This document shows, one piece after another, positions 1-7,673 of a stretch of 64,000 nucleotides of DNA. The DNA is taken from contig CAMCUM010000001.1 of NCBI GenBank assembly GCA_945878975.1, positions 51,547-115,546 of the forward strand, in the 5' to 3' direction. Below the pieces are notes generated by a model. The model did not search any database. It saw only the letters and a program-made list of their open reading frames with translations, and was not told the origin of the DNA. The DNA is from Legionella genomosp. 1 (GTDB lineage Bacteria; Pseudomonadota; Gammaproteobacteria; Legionellales; Legionellaceae). Each line of letters starts with the position of its first letter. Position 1 is the first letter of the stretch. Position numbers and translations under genes: made by a program.

Positions 1-1499
1 GCAGGCTTTCTCCCCGTTGTAGGATCAATAGCCGGTGCCGCGCTCACTTTCGCAAGAGGGGACAGAAGCTTACCGGAAAGTTTAGCGACACGGGTACTGG
101 TGTCGCTAAAATTTTTACCAGCATCTACATCCTTTCCCTCAGCAACCCGCACATTTGTTTCTTTCTCTCCGCGCGCTGCACTAGCAGTAGCTAATCGTTG
201 ATTTGGCGCTACAAGCTTAGCGTCAATTGCGGCTAATTGAGTTATTCCTCTTGTAACAGGGACTTTTAGTATCTCAACGTCGCGCTGTTTCGCGTCTCTT
301 TCAGCTGTTTTTGCTTGTAATTTTTCGTTGGCTGAAGACAAGTCAGTTCTTAGTGTGCCGACTTGCCCCTGTTTCACCTCTCTTTCAGCTGTTTTTGCTT
401 GTAATTTTTCGTTGGCTGAAGACAAGCCACCTTCTAGTCTGATAATTTTTTTCTCTTGATCGCCTATTTTCTCTCTTTCCGCTCGGTTTTGATCTGTTTC
501 ATCGAGGCCTTTCAACCTCTCCAATTCAATCCGAGCCTCACTCAGGCTCTGCCCTACATTATCAGCCTCACTGGCAAGTACTGATCGCGCACTTTCAAGT
601 TCAGCTAGCTCACCCTCAGCCGTGCTCAGGTTACTACCTGTAGTCGCTACCTCCTCGGTAAGTAATAATCGCGCACTTTGAAGTTGAGCTAGCTCACCCT
701 CAGCCGCACGCAAAGCAATTTGATCCACCGCAAGTGTATCTCCAACCCTATTCTTTTCCTTCTCTAATAGCTCGACCGCTGCTTCTGCTTCTGCTTCCTC
801 AGATGTCGCTGCTTTCAATTCTTTGTTTGCCTCCGCCAACGCCGCAGCAGTTTTTTCTTTAGCCTCAACAGCGCTATCCAATTGACCCTTGGCCAGCTTC
901 ATATTATCATTTTTAATCCCCTCCCCTAAATTAAGCTGCCGACGGGCTAAATTTTCATTGGACTTAGCCCAAGCTTTACCAATCGCGAGCGCAGCGCTAA
1001 CTAACTTGTACACGCAAAACGCAACAACGACCAAGGCAGCCAATATCATGCCCAATGGGGGAAATACAAATATTGCAAGCACGGCTGCAACGGCCGCAAC
1101 GGCCTCCGCCTGAATCACTAAGATACCAATTTCTCTAGCGATTGCTTGAGGCTTCACAAGCGCACACAACTCTGCATTATCCGCCCAAAACTGTTTCCAC
1201 GTCCTGTTAGGCTTTGTGTTAGCCTCGTAAATCTTATTTAGCATATTCCGTAAATTTTCTTTTTCTTCCTCAAGCTCTTCTTTAGTCTCAAGGTCTGTAC
1301 CGGTCTTTTCTAGTGCTGCCTCTATCTCTTTTAATCTGGTATCACATGCTGTCACCAAAGCATTAGAAGCTGCCCGGATATCTCGGGGAACCGGCTCACC
1401 CGTTGGCAATGGCATAGCTCCAATACTAGCCCTGGTTTGCTCCACTAATTCATCATTGGTTAGCGTTACTAAACCTAATGCCTTCCCGACATCCCTCAT
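1..1499 (-). CDS. Coiled-coil protein with hydrophobic segment, 3' end beyond window
   Basis: An open reading frame without stops runs from ATG (1499-1497) to the left window edge, giving at least 499 residues. A strong Shine-Dalgarno (GAGGGGG) lies about 7 bases before the ATG. Residues about 55-95 are charged and helical. Residues about 124-175 form one or two long hydrophobic helices rich in Ala/Val/Ile. Residues about 185-430 are a heptad-like Glu/Lys/Ala/Leu coiled coil. Two near-copies of a 16-residue unit (LSSANEKLQAKTAERE) come from an almost identical ~45 bp DNA repeat at about 295-342 and 381-425. A second pair (AEGELAxLxSAR) lies at about 600-700. I do not recognise a family. The layout resembles inclusion-membrane or Dot/Icm effector proteins, but that is inference only. 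Confidence 0.85.
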   Translation of the reverse strand, partial: MRDVGKALGLVTLTNDELVEQTRASIGAMPLPTGEPVPRDIRAASNALVTACDTRLKEIEAALEKTGTDLETKEELEEEKENLRNMLNKIYEANTKPNRTWKQFWADNAELCALVKPQAIAREIGILVIQAEAVAAVAAVLAIFVFPPLGMILAALVVVAFCVYKLVSAALAIGKAWAKSNENLARRQLNLGEGIKNDNMKLAKGQLDSAVEAKEKTAAALAEANKELKAATSEEAEAEAAVELLEKEKNRVGDTLAVDQIALRAAEGELAQLQSARLLLTEEVATTGSNLSTAEGELAELESARSVLASEADNVGQSLSEARIELERLKGLDETDQNRAEREKIGDQEKKIIRLEGGLSSANEKLQAKTAEREVKQGQVGTLRTDLSSANEKLQAKTAERDAKQRDVEILKVPVTRGITQLAAIDAKLVAPNQRLATASAARGEKETNVRVAEGKDVDAGKNFSDTSTRVAKLSGKLLSPLAKVSAAPAIDPTTGRKP

Positions 1500-1552
1500 G
1501 ATAACCCCCTCAAAAAAAACCAGCATTAATAAGTTAAATATAGAACAACAAT

Positions 1553-1906
1553 GTGAAAAAATCAAAGATTAGTAAAATTTTTAACCATATAAAGAGGGTG
1601 CTCTTGAGCACTTTAAAACAAGGCATATCAAAGGAGCCGTCGGCTAAAAGAAAAATGGACCCATCAGTCATATTATCCGATCATCTTGTAAAGCAAGCGC
1701 AAGCAGTGGGTGAGGTATTGTCCCGCTCTAGTCCTGGCCAAATGGAGCACTGGGCAAAAACAGGCAAAATTGCCGAAGAAAATCCGGATTGATCCTGTGC
1801 GCTTATCCGAGATGCGTTACTTTCTAAAGCAGAAATAGACAATGGATGGGTGGATGACTATGATTTTGGCGATGAAACAATCTCTTTCTTTCAAGAAAAT
1901 TATTAA
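1553..1906 (+). pseudogene. ParD-like antitoxin interrupted by in-frame TGA
   Basis: The first segment ends at TGA 1790-1792. It carries the ParD-like family core: a ribbon-helix-helix type segment (SVILSDHLVKQA) followed by SPGQMEHWAKTGKIAEENPD. The same frame continues without another stop to TAA 1904-1906 (SCALIRDALLSKAEIDNG), which fits the usual C-terminal continuation of this family after ENPD. A single nonsense change, for example TTA to TGA at a usual Leu, explains the break. The start is uncertain: GTG 1553, or more likely ATG 1655, where family similarity begins. No partner toxin follows on this strand. Family assignment is from motif memory. Confidence 0.6.
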
Positions 1907-1946
1907 AAAACTAGGCAGGAGAGTCGACCAACGGAACTTCAAGTTT

Positions 1947-2231
1947 TTAAAATGCTTCCGGCCATTGCCTAGCGCTGTGCAGGACGCGTAATATCTCAAT
2001 GGTATTGTTTTTAATCCGATAAGGAACCAGGAAAGGTGTTCCGGTAACAACCAACTCCCGAGAGTTTGGCACACGTCCAGCTCTACCAATGCCTGGTTGA
2101 TCCAATAAAAGATTCACTGACTGAATAATTATTTTAGCAACTCGTTTTGCTGCAGCGGGATTCTCTTGCTCTATGTATTGACGCAGTGATATTAAATCTT
2201 GGATGGAATCCTCCAACCATCGAATCTTCAT
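1947..2231 (-). CDS. ParE/RelE-family toxin
   Basis: A 94-residue protein of normal ParE length. It begins MKIRWLEDSIQDL, contains the helical stretch IEQENPAAAKRVAKII and ends with the beta-strand signature VPYRIKNNTIEILRVLHSAR. ParE toxins poison DNA gyrase, while RelE relatives cut mRNA; the two cannot be separated here. Its ATG overlaps the stop of the upstream antitoxin gene by four bases, the usual translational coupling of a toxin-antitoxin operon. The residues normally present in the family (basic C-terminus with H-R) appear intact, so the toxin may be functional. Confidence 0.85.
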   Translation of the reverse strand: MKIRWLEDSIQDLISLRQYIEQENPAAAKRVAKIIIQSVNLLLDQPGIGRAGRVPNSRELVVTGTPFLVPYRIKNNTIEILRVLHSARQWPEAF

Positions 2232-2515
2232 TTAGGCGGGTCCTGCTCATTGTCATCACCCCAACTCGCTAACCAGGTTAACACTTGCTCATGCTCTATA
2301 AAAGTGGCATTTTTATCATTCGCTTTTTTAATTGATTTTTTGATACCGTTGATTTGCCAAGTTTGCATGGACAAATAATGTTCTATTGCTTCTGCGGCTA
2401 AAAATGATTTGGTTCGCCCAGTAGCATGCGCTAAAGTCTCTAATTGCTCGCGAGCCTCTGGTTGTATTCTAACACTTAACGTGACTGCTTGGTGCGGATG
2501 CGGGGTATGGGCCAT
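2228..2515 (-). CDS. RHH (CopG-like) antitoxin of the ParE pair
   Basis: The protein is 95 residues if started at ATG 2515, which has a GAGGA ribosome site about ten bases upstream. A longer start at 2536 would lie inside the operator palindrome and is unlikely. The N-terminus (AVTLSVRIQPEAREQLETLA) and the helix TGRTKSFLAAEAIEHYL are the ribbon-helix-helix DNA-binding fold. The acidic C-terminus would wrap the toxin. RHH antitoxins repress their own operon with the toxin as co-repressor, and a palindrome overlaps the promoter here. Confidence 0.85.
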   Translation of the reverse strand: MAHTPHPHQAVTLSVRIQPEAREQLETLAHATGRTKSFLAAEAIEHYLSMQTWQINGIKKSIKKANDKNATFIEHEQVLTWLASWGDDNEQDPPK

Positions 2516-2528
2516 GATGACTATCCTC

Positions 2529-2553
2529 GTATACATTGTATACTTTGATTATA
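2529..2553 (-). promoter_or_regulatory. Promoter and palindromic operator of the toxin-antitoxin operon
   Basis: On the minus strand a perfect -10 hexamer TATAAT (2553-2548) is followed four bases later by the perfect inverted repeat GTATAC-AAT-GTATAC (2543-2529). The palindrome would cover the transcription start, the position expected for autorepression by an RHH antitoxin. No clear -35 hexamer is seen. The call rests on visible symmetry and position. Confidence 0.6.
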
Positions 2554-2619
2554 TCATAACTTCTCCGCGATAAGAGGAGTGGGCACTTCTAATTTGCCGC
2601 ACCAGATTTCATTGAATAC

Positions 2620-2769
2620 TCATCTAATTTCTAGATTTCTAAGTACGGCGTCTTGCACTAACGCGTTCGTTAAAAAATTTACCTCACTTACATCATCAAC
2701 ATAAACAAATATCCGCCTGAGTGCCTCTAATATGAGCCGTCCTTTTTTCGTATTCAAGCGAACTAAAGT
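2620..2769 (-). pseudogene. HepT-like (DUF86) toxin remnant
   Basis: A short minus-strand frame between stops encodes LILEALRRIFVYVDDV, then LVQDAVLRNLEI, then a stop at 2622-2620. The phrase QDAVxRNLEI is the hallmark of HepT/DUF86 RNases of the HepT-MntA toxin-antitoxin class. In intact members it continues into a Gly-Glu-Ala segment and the RxxxxY active site, both missing here. There is no ATG (only TTG 2757) and no MntA nucleotidyltransferase beside it. I read it as a decayed fragment of about 45 residues. Confidence 0.5.
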
Positions 2770-2838
2770 CTATTACCTTGTACGGAAGATATCAATAAAA
2801 TACGGTTATTACCACAAACCTGGCCGCAAACACTGATA

Positions 2839-3294
2839 TCAGCCACTCACCAATTCCTGCAAGCTGCGTTCTGTTTGGCCGCCGTATAAGGTGGTGTTCA
2901 GATTGCCGTTGGGATCAAAGACATAGGTCACAGGTACGACAGAAATATTATCTAAATGGAGTGACTTTAAGGAACGAGGATTCAAACTGGGATATTCAAT
3001 CGCAAAATCTTTTACCAAACGACGTTGTTTGGGTAAAGACGTGGAGTCAAAATTCACCGCAAAAACTTCTACATTATCTGCGTGATTATTGGCAAAACTA
3101 TTCAATTCAGAGATTTCATTCACACATGGCCCGCACCAACTGGCCCAATAATTGATAAAGACCCATTTGCCATGCAACGATGACAACGCGATTTTATGTC
3201 CATTGATATCTTCTAAATCCATGGCAGCTTGACACACAGATTGGTAACTCAATAACGACAAAAACAAACCAAAACATGCTAACAATTTACTCAT
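2839..3294 (-). CDS. TlpA-like periplasmic thiol-disulfide oxidoreductase
   Basis: The protein is 151 residues from ATG 3294, preceded by a GGGGGC ribosome site; an upstream ATG at 3318 is less likely. Residues 1-23 are a signal peptide (hydrophobic core FGLFLSLLSY, cleavage near CQA-A). The thioredoxin fold follows, with active site WASWCGPC at about 51-57 and the cis-Pro region VVPVTYVFD near residue 120. TlpA-like proteins reduce disulfides in the periplasm, often for cytochrome c maturation. No cytochrome genes adjoin it, so the substrate is open. Confidence 0.85.
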   Translation of the reverse strand: MSKLLACFGLFLSLLSYQSVCQAAMDLEDINGHKIALSSLHGKWVFINYWASWCGPCVNEISELNSFANNHADNVEVFAVNFDSTSLPKQRRLVKDFAIEYPSLNPRSLKSLHLDNISVVPVTYVFDPNGNLNTTLYGGQTERSLQELVSG

Positions 3295-3394
3295 AATAGC
3301 CCCCATATCATCTACCAAAAATCACCACATCAAAATATGCTTTTAGGTATTATAGCACATGGTTTTAATTTGGCTGGGCGGAGGCGAATTTAGT

Positions 3395-3462
3395 GCGATT
3401 ACATTAAAATAATTTAAATTAGGTCACGAAAACCGAGCCACGACCGTTAGGGAGTGGAAAAG
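3395..3462 (+). repeat. Left inverted repeat (REP-like) of the transposase unit
   Basis: 68 bp that recur inverted at 4114-4182 with only a few mismatches. The most conserved part is CCGAGCCACGACCGTTAGGG followed by AGTGGAAAA. The repeat stops exactly at the transposase stop codon. REP sequences in inverted orientation commonly flank REP-associated tyrosine transposases. Confidence 0.75.
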
Positions 3463-3999
3463 TTAGAACAGGGCGTAGAAGGCTCTATCTTTATTTTCAA
3501 ATACTGCCATTGGCAAGCCCTGTTCGTAAACAGCATATTGTATGGTAGCTTCAACTTCTGTTTCTTTCCAAAGATATCTCGTGCTACCGTGATGTGTCCA
3601 TCGTCTAACGCGACACTCATCCAATTTTGCTTTGTTTAAATGACGCGAAGCATAGGACTTTATTGTATTCATGATTTGTTCTGGCTGTGTTATGGCATGA
3701 ATAACAAGATGCACGTGATTTGACCGAACATGCGCCGCCAGCAATACTCATTGGCGATGTATACATACCTCTTGAATAGCCTGTAAAACGATTTTCCGCC
3801 TTGATTCATCTAGAAAATAGGGTGTTTCAGGCATTCGTTTTTTTACCAAATGTAACCGTTTTGAATTGAAAGATAAAAAATCTGTTCCTGGTATATTAGT
3901 AAATCGATCTACAGCGGTTGATTTTTCTCCATGCAACCATGTTCCATAACAAGTAAATGTAATAAAATAAGCGAGCGGAATTGCTGTTTCATACAACAT
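3463..3999 (-). pseudogene. REP-associated tyrosine transposase (RAYT, IS200-like) with internal stop
   Basis: Two in-frame pieces, 3999-3748 and 3744-3463, are separated by one TGA (3747-3745). The first has the family start AYFITFTCYGTWLHG. The second has VRSNHVHLVIHA, the HUH motif (HVH) of Y1 transposases, and a later YASRHLNKAK and RRWTHHGSTRYLW. At the break, relatives usually have Trp (EHRGW-type context, here IHRQ-stop), so TGG to TGA is the simplest explanation. The reconstituted length is about 178 residues, normal for the group. The element is flanked by long inverted repeats. Confidence 0.8.
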
Positions 4000-4113
4000 G
4001 ATTTCACCATTTTCCTTTTGGCTTATTGGACTTGTTTATCGTTGCGAATTCTATCAAATTAAACGGTAGCACAACATCTAATTTTTCAAGCACATATGTC
4101 AAGCCAGCTATTC

Positions 4114-4182
4114 AGTTTTCCACTCCCTAACGGTCGTGGCTCGGTTTCCGTGCCCTAATTTAAATTAATTTAATGCAATCGC
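4114..4182 (-). repeat. Right inverted repeat (REP-like) of the transposase unit
   Basis: The inverted partner of 3395-3462. Similarity extends beyond the GC-rich core into the AT-rich outer flank (ATTAAATTAATTTAAATTAG), so the pair frames the transposase symmetrically with about 650 bp between. Either arm could form a stem with the other in single-stranded DNA, the substrate type used by RAYT enzymes. Confidence 0.75.
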
Positions 4183-4266
4183 CCCGCAAAAATCTCCGCA
4201 CCTCTTGATTGTTTCATAATTAACCAATATCATAAGGCACCATTGAAAACCAGTGCAGGGACAGGC

Positions 4267-5058
4267 ATGCTTCATCGCCCGCGTAAACGTTTTGGACAGA
4301 ACTTTTTACAAACACAATCCGTGATTGCAGATATCGTTCGGCTGATCGATCCGCAGATACATGACAATATGCTTGAAATTGGTCCAGGCCTTGGCGCTTT
4401 GACCATGCCGCTACTTGAAAAGGTGGCACACCTCACCGCGATCGAAATCGATCGAGATCTCCATGCGCCCCTCCTGAATCTTCCTTTGGCCGCCACACGT
4501 TTGAAATTGATTGATGCCGATGCTTTGTCAGTTAATTATCATCAATTTGGCAAGGATCTACGTTTGGTTGGCAATTTGCCGTATAATATCTCCACACCTT
4601 TGCTGATCCATCTCCTCCAGTGTTTGGGATCGATTCAGGATATGTACTTTATGTTACAAGCAGAGGTTGTTGATCGCCTGGTCGCAGAGCCTGGTTCCAA
4701 AACGTTTGGACGATTGTCTGTCATGGCGCAATATTATTGTGATGTAGACAAACTATTAGAAGTCCCACCCAGCGCATTCTATCCGCAACCCAAAGTAGAC
4801 TCTGCTATCATCCGACTGATACCGCATCAGCTGAATCCTTATCCCAGCGTGGCTTGGTCCGACCTCGAAAAATTGGTTGCCTGCGCTTTTGGGATGCGCC
4901 GTAAAACCCTGGCTAACAATTTAAAACCCTTATTATCCGCTGCGCAGATTGCAGCGATTGGCATCGATCCTGGGCTCCGTCCAGAACAAATTAGCGTCAA
5001 ACAATATGGATTGTTAACAACTTTGATATCACATCATCCCGACACAGGAGTGCACTGA
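4267..5058 (+). CDS. rsmA: 16S rRNA dimethyladenosine transferase RsmA (KsgA)
   Basis: A 263-residue protein; family members are typically 260-275. It dimethylates two adjacent adenines near the 3' end of 16S rRNA late in 30S assembly, using S-adenosylmethionine. Visible motifs are RKRFGQNFL at the N-terminus, [10 protein letters not shown] (SAM site), DADAL and catalytic NLPYNIS. The C-terminal helical domain includes [16 protein letters not shown] 4267 follows AGGGA; a TTG at 4243 would add eight non-family residues. It overlaps the next gene in the arrangement TGATG. Confidence 0.97.
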   Translation: MLHRPRKRFGQNFLQTQSVIADIVRLIDPQIHDNMLEIGPGLGALTMPLLEKVAHLTAIEIDRDLHAPLLNLPLAATRLKLIDADALSVNYHQFGKDLRLVGNLPYNISTPLLIHLLQCLGSIQDMYFMLQAEVVDRLVAEPGSKTFGRLSVMAQYYCDVDKLLEVPPSAFYPQPKVDSAIIRLIPHQLNPYPSVAWSDLEKLVACAFGMRRKTLANNLKPLLSAAQIAAIGIDPGLRPEQISVKQYGLLTTLISHHPDTGVH

Positions 5059-6377
5059 TGTTTTACCGTGAAGAGAAAAAAGCACCCGCTGTGAAAAAAC
5101 CAGCCGCTCTTAAAAATTTAGATCCGATAGAATCTTTTGAAATCTTGCTGAAAGATAAAAAACGCCAAGAAGCGCTGAGTCAAATCAAACAAAATCTCGC
5201 GTATCAAGCCAGCCATTACCAAAAACTGGCAGCTCCATTGATCGCCGGGATAGCGATGTATTATCAAATGTTACCTGAAACATCACTCTATTTCAGTCAT
5301 CGTGGCGGCTTGTTAGACCGCGCATTATATCGCACCGAAGCAGCTCTTAGTTTGATGCAACAATTAATGATCCGCGATGAATCAGGGCTGCCTTCTGAAG
5401 ATCAAAAGCTATGGCTATATGCTTTATTCTCAGCCAGCTTATTGCAAGGCATCGGCAAATTATACACAGAATATCAAATCACTATTCATAATAGCATAAG
5501 TACGTTGGTAAAAGGTTGGGAACCGTTACTAGAAGACATGCGCTCAGTCGGTGATTATTATCGCTATCAATTCATTCGTGAAGACAGTGATAGCGAAACG
5601 CTACGCAAACATGTCAGCGTCTTACTCGCACAACAGCTCATGCCCAAAGAAGGATTTGCCCTATTATCATCTAATCCAGCTATTTTTAAAGCATGGCTAG
5701 CGCTTTTAGAAGAAGATCGCGATGGCGCAGGCTCTTTGTCTGCCATTTTAGACCGCGCGAATGCTATAACGGATCAAAAATATTTAAACGATTATCTCGA
5801 TGAACATGGTCATCTCCTAGAAAACGGTACTGGGCGCGTAGGGACTTTTTTGGATAACGTGCCAGAACATACCGTTGAGAGAGAGCGCGCCATCGGTGCT
5901 GAATTTCTCATTTGGCTGCATGACGCACTCGCTAGCGGAAGATTGGTGTTAAATCAAGAGCCCATTCGCGCAGAAATATATCCAGCTGGCGCAGTATTAT
6001 CCGCAGAAGTGTATGATATGTTTTTGCAAGAACATCTCAAATTAAAGAGCAAATATATCGTGCAACGCGCACTAGGCGCATGGCAGCAACACCTTCTGCT
6101 GGATCACGCCAACACCGACGCTGAAAAGAAGATAAGTAAAATTTATTTAAGCAATGCCAATTTGCCTGAAACTGTGAAAATATATAATCCCAAAACAGAG
6201 AAAAATGACACCGTACGTACCTTGGATTTGGTCCATGATATGGAAGCGTACACACGTGACTACGCGCGCGAGCCCATTTTGGTCCATCAATTGGATCTGA
6301 AAGGGAAATGGACGACCAAAGAAGTAGCGCCCGTAAAGCAATTCCAAGACACACCGAGCTTCAAACCTCGTGGCTGA
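5058..6377 (+). CDS. TraI_2-domain-like protein (degenerate HD fold)
   Basis: 439 residues. The region about 60-150 (PLIAGIAMYYQMLPET, then FSHRGGLLDRALYRTEAAL, then ALFSASLLQGIGKLYTEYQ) matches in order the N-terminal TraI_2/MobH-type domain. There a His-containing GGLL segment and an HDIGK-like motif normally bind metal. Here the second motif reads LQGIGK, without His-Asp, so catalysis is doubtful. The C-terminal part (about 300-400) resembles the winged-helix half of such proteins. No conjugation genes are nearby. It is translationally coupled to rsmA and overlaps apaH, occupying the place of apaG in the enterobacterial rsmA-apaG-apaH order. Function unknown. Confidence 0.6.
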   Translation: MFYREEKKAPAVKKPAALKNLDPIESFEILLKDKKRQEALSQIKQNLAYQASHYQKLAAPLIAGIAMYYQMLPETSLYFSHRGGLLDRALYRTEAALSLMQQLMIRDESGLPSEDQKLWLYALFSASLLQGIGKLYTEYQITIHNSISTLVKGWEPLLEDMRSVGDYYRYQFIREDSDSETLRKHVSVLLAQQLMPKEGFALLSSNPAIFKAWLALLEEDRDGAGSLSAILDRANAITDQKYLNDYLDEHGHLLENGTGRVGTFLDNVPEHTVERERAIGAEFLIWLHDALASGRLVLNQEPIRAEIYPAGAVLSAEVYDMFLQEHLKLKSKYIVQRALGAWQQHLLLDHANTDAEKKISKIYLSNANLPETVKIYNPKTEKNDTVRTLDLVHDMEAYTRDYAREPILVHQLDLKGKWTTKEVAPVKQFQDTPSFKPRG

Positions 6378-7194
6378 TTTTGCCATAGGCGATGTCCAGG
6401 GATGTTTTGACTCCCTCCAATATTTATTAGATAAAGTTCAGTACGATGAGCGACGGGATCGCCTATGGTTTGTAGGCGACCTAGTGAATCGTGGGCCACA
6501 ATCCTTGGCCGTCCTACGATTTATTAAAAACTTGGCAATCCCTGCCCAAATTTGCTTAGGGAACCACGATTTGCATTTGCTCAGCTTGGCCTATACAAAT
6601 CGCGGGGCCCAACCTTACGATCCGAGCCTGAAACAGGTGCTGCAAGCCGAGGATTGTGAGGAACTCTGCGCCTGGCTCAGCCAACAAGCATTATTATGTT
6701 TCGATCCCGATCTCAACGTAGTAATGGTCCACGCAGGTATCGCACCACTGTGGACCTTGCCTGAGGCGCAAGCTTATGCCCAAGAATTAGAAACGGTACT
6801 GCGTGGCCCTGAACGCGATCATTTTTTACAGGACATGTACGGCAATGTGCCAAACCTTTGGTCAGAGCAGCTCACTGGGATCGCCCGTCTGCGTCTGATC
6901 TGTAATTATTTTACCCGTATGCGCTTTTGTTTTGCGGATTGCAGCTTGGATCTGAAGCACGATGGGCCCATTAACAGCGCCCCTTCTGAATGCTACCCCT
7001 GGTATGCAACCCCCCTGCGTCAAGCCATCCCAGCCGATCTGGTGTTCGGTCATTGGGCTGCATTAGAAGGGCAATGTCCTCAAGCACGAACGCATGCCAT
7101 CGACACAGGTTGTGTCTGGGGTGGCACATTAACCGCATTACGCTTGCAAGACAAACAACGAATATCTGTGGCAGCACGAGACAAACGCAGTTAG
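6370..7194 (+). CDS. apaH: Symmetrical diadenosine tetraphosphatase ApaH
   Basis: 274 residues, the normal family length, starting at GTG 6370 inside the end of the preceding gene. It hydrolyses Ap4A to two ADP and removes Np4-type RNA caps. The calcineurin-like metallophosphatase motifs are intact: AIGDVQGC, FVGDLVNRGP, LGNHDLH, VHAGI and FGHWA. The neighbourhood rsmA...apaH is conserved in gamma-proteobacteria. Confidence 0.96.
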   Translation: MADFAIGDVQGCFDSLQYLLDKVQYDERRDRLWFVGDLVNRGPQSLAVLRFIKNLAIPAQICLGNHDLHLLSLAYTNRGAQPYDPSLKQVLQAEDCEELCAWLSQQALLCFDPDLNVVMVHAGIAPLWTLPEAQAYAQELETVLRGPERDHFLQDMYGNVPNLWSEQLTGIARLRLICNYFTRMRFCFADCSLDLKHDGPINSAPSECYPWYATPLRQAIPADLVFGHWAALEGQCPQARTHAIDTGCVWGGTLTALRLQDKQRISVAARDKRS

Positions 7195-7204
7195 AAGTCA
7201 TTTT

Positions 7205-7420
7205 ATGATACATATCCAGCAACACCTCAACGATCTACGCCCCTATACTTTGCAACTCAATCGCTTGTCATTATGCCTAAGCGTCGCCGTTGGTATTGGT
7301 TATCAATGTCTCGCGATGCCTAATGCAAATGGCTTCGTACTAGGCGTTCTAACCTCTTTGGCAAATGCCTGGATGATGTGGGTTATCAATGATAGGACCT
7401 TGCAATCACGCGAACGTTAG
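7205..7420 (+). CDS. Small hydrophobic protein of unknown function
   Basis: 71 residues, with two predicted membrane helices (about LSLCLSVAVGIGYQCLA and VLGVLTSLANAWMMWVI) joined by a short polar turn. It begins 11 bases after apaH, so it is probably cotranscribed. Size and topology resemble ATP-synthase-I-type small membrane proteins, but no diagnostic residue is seen and no ATP synthase genes adjoin. Confidence 0.5.
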   Translation: MIHIQQHLNDLRPYTLQLNRLSLCLSVAVGIGYQCLAMPNANGFVLGVLTSLANAWMMWVINDRTLQSRER

Positions 7421-7447
7421 CGCCCTTTCGCCAGACTTGTTTTCTAA

Positions 7448-7624
7448 GTATCTCCGCGTTGGCCTGTCGCAGCAACGCTCATGGCCATAACTGTTGCCAC
7501 TACCGCAACCTTGGCTGGGTTATTATTTTCCGCTACACAAGCATGTGAATGGTATCAAACTTTATTTCATACAGAAGATAATGCGCCTGAGAGCCTTTCT
7601 GGTGTGAGTTTTAGCCTATCGTGA
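7448..7624 (+). pseudogene. Possible heme-copper oxidase subunit III fragment
   Basis: A short frame between stops encodes RWPVAATLMAITVA, then a hydrophobic stretch and SATQACEWYQTLFH. The order hydrophobic helix, Q-A-x-E-W and a following loop resembles a helix of cytochrome oxidase subunit III (which carries a QxxEW-type motif). Only about 58 residues are present; the nearest usable ATG is 7481. It may be a decayed fragment or a small unrelated membrane protein. Confidence 0.25.
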
Positions 7625-7645
7625 TCAAAGGTGGTGCTGTGCACA

Positions 7646-7671
7646 GAGGTTGGGCCCAAGGGCCCAACCTA
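7646..7671. repeat. Half-copy of the GTAGGTTGGGCC hairpin repeat
   Basis: AGGTTGGGCC, CAAG, GGCCCAACCT is a near-perfect palindrome, the same sequence as the right end of the longer copy at 43871-43967. It lies between convergent frames, just past the stop of the HAD gene, and could terminate transcription from both sides. Confidence 0.6.
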
Positions 7672-7673
7672 CC

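Noticed and set aside
889..1113. 74-residue plus-strand frame inside the left-edge gene
   Set aside because: Opposite-strand shadow of the long open coiled-coil gene, which has a better ribosome site and length.
1553..3999. TGA read as tryptophan or readthrough (two broken genes have in-frame TGA)
   Set aside because: Many intact genes here end in TGA (for example rsmA, apaH and ptsP), so the code is standard; the two TGAs are more simply nonsense changes.
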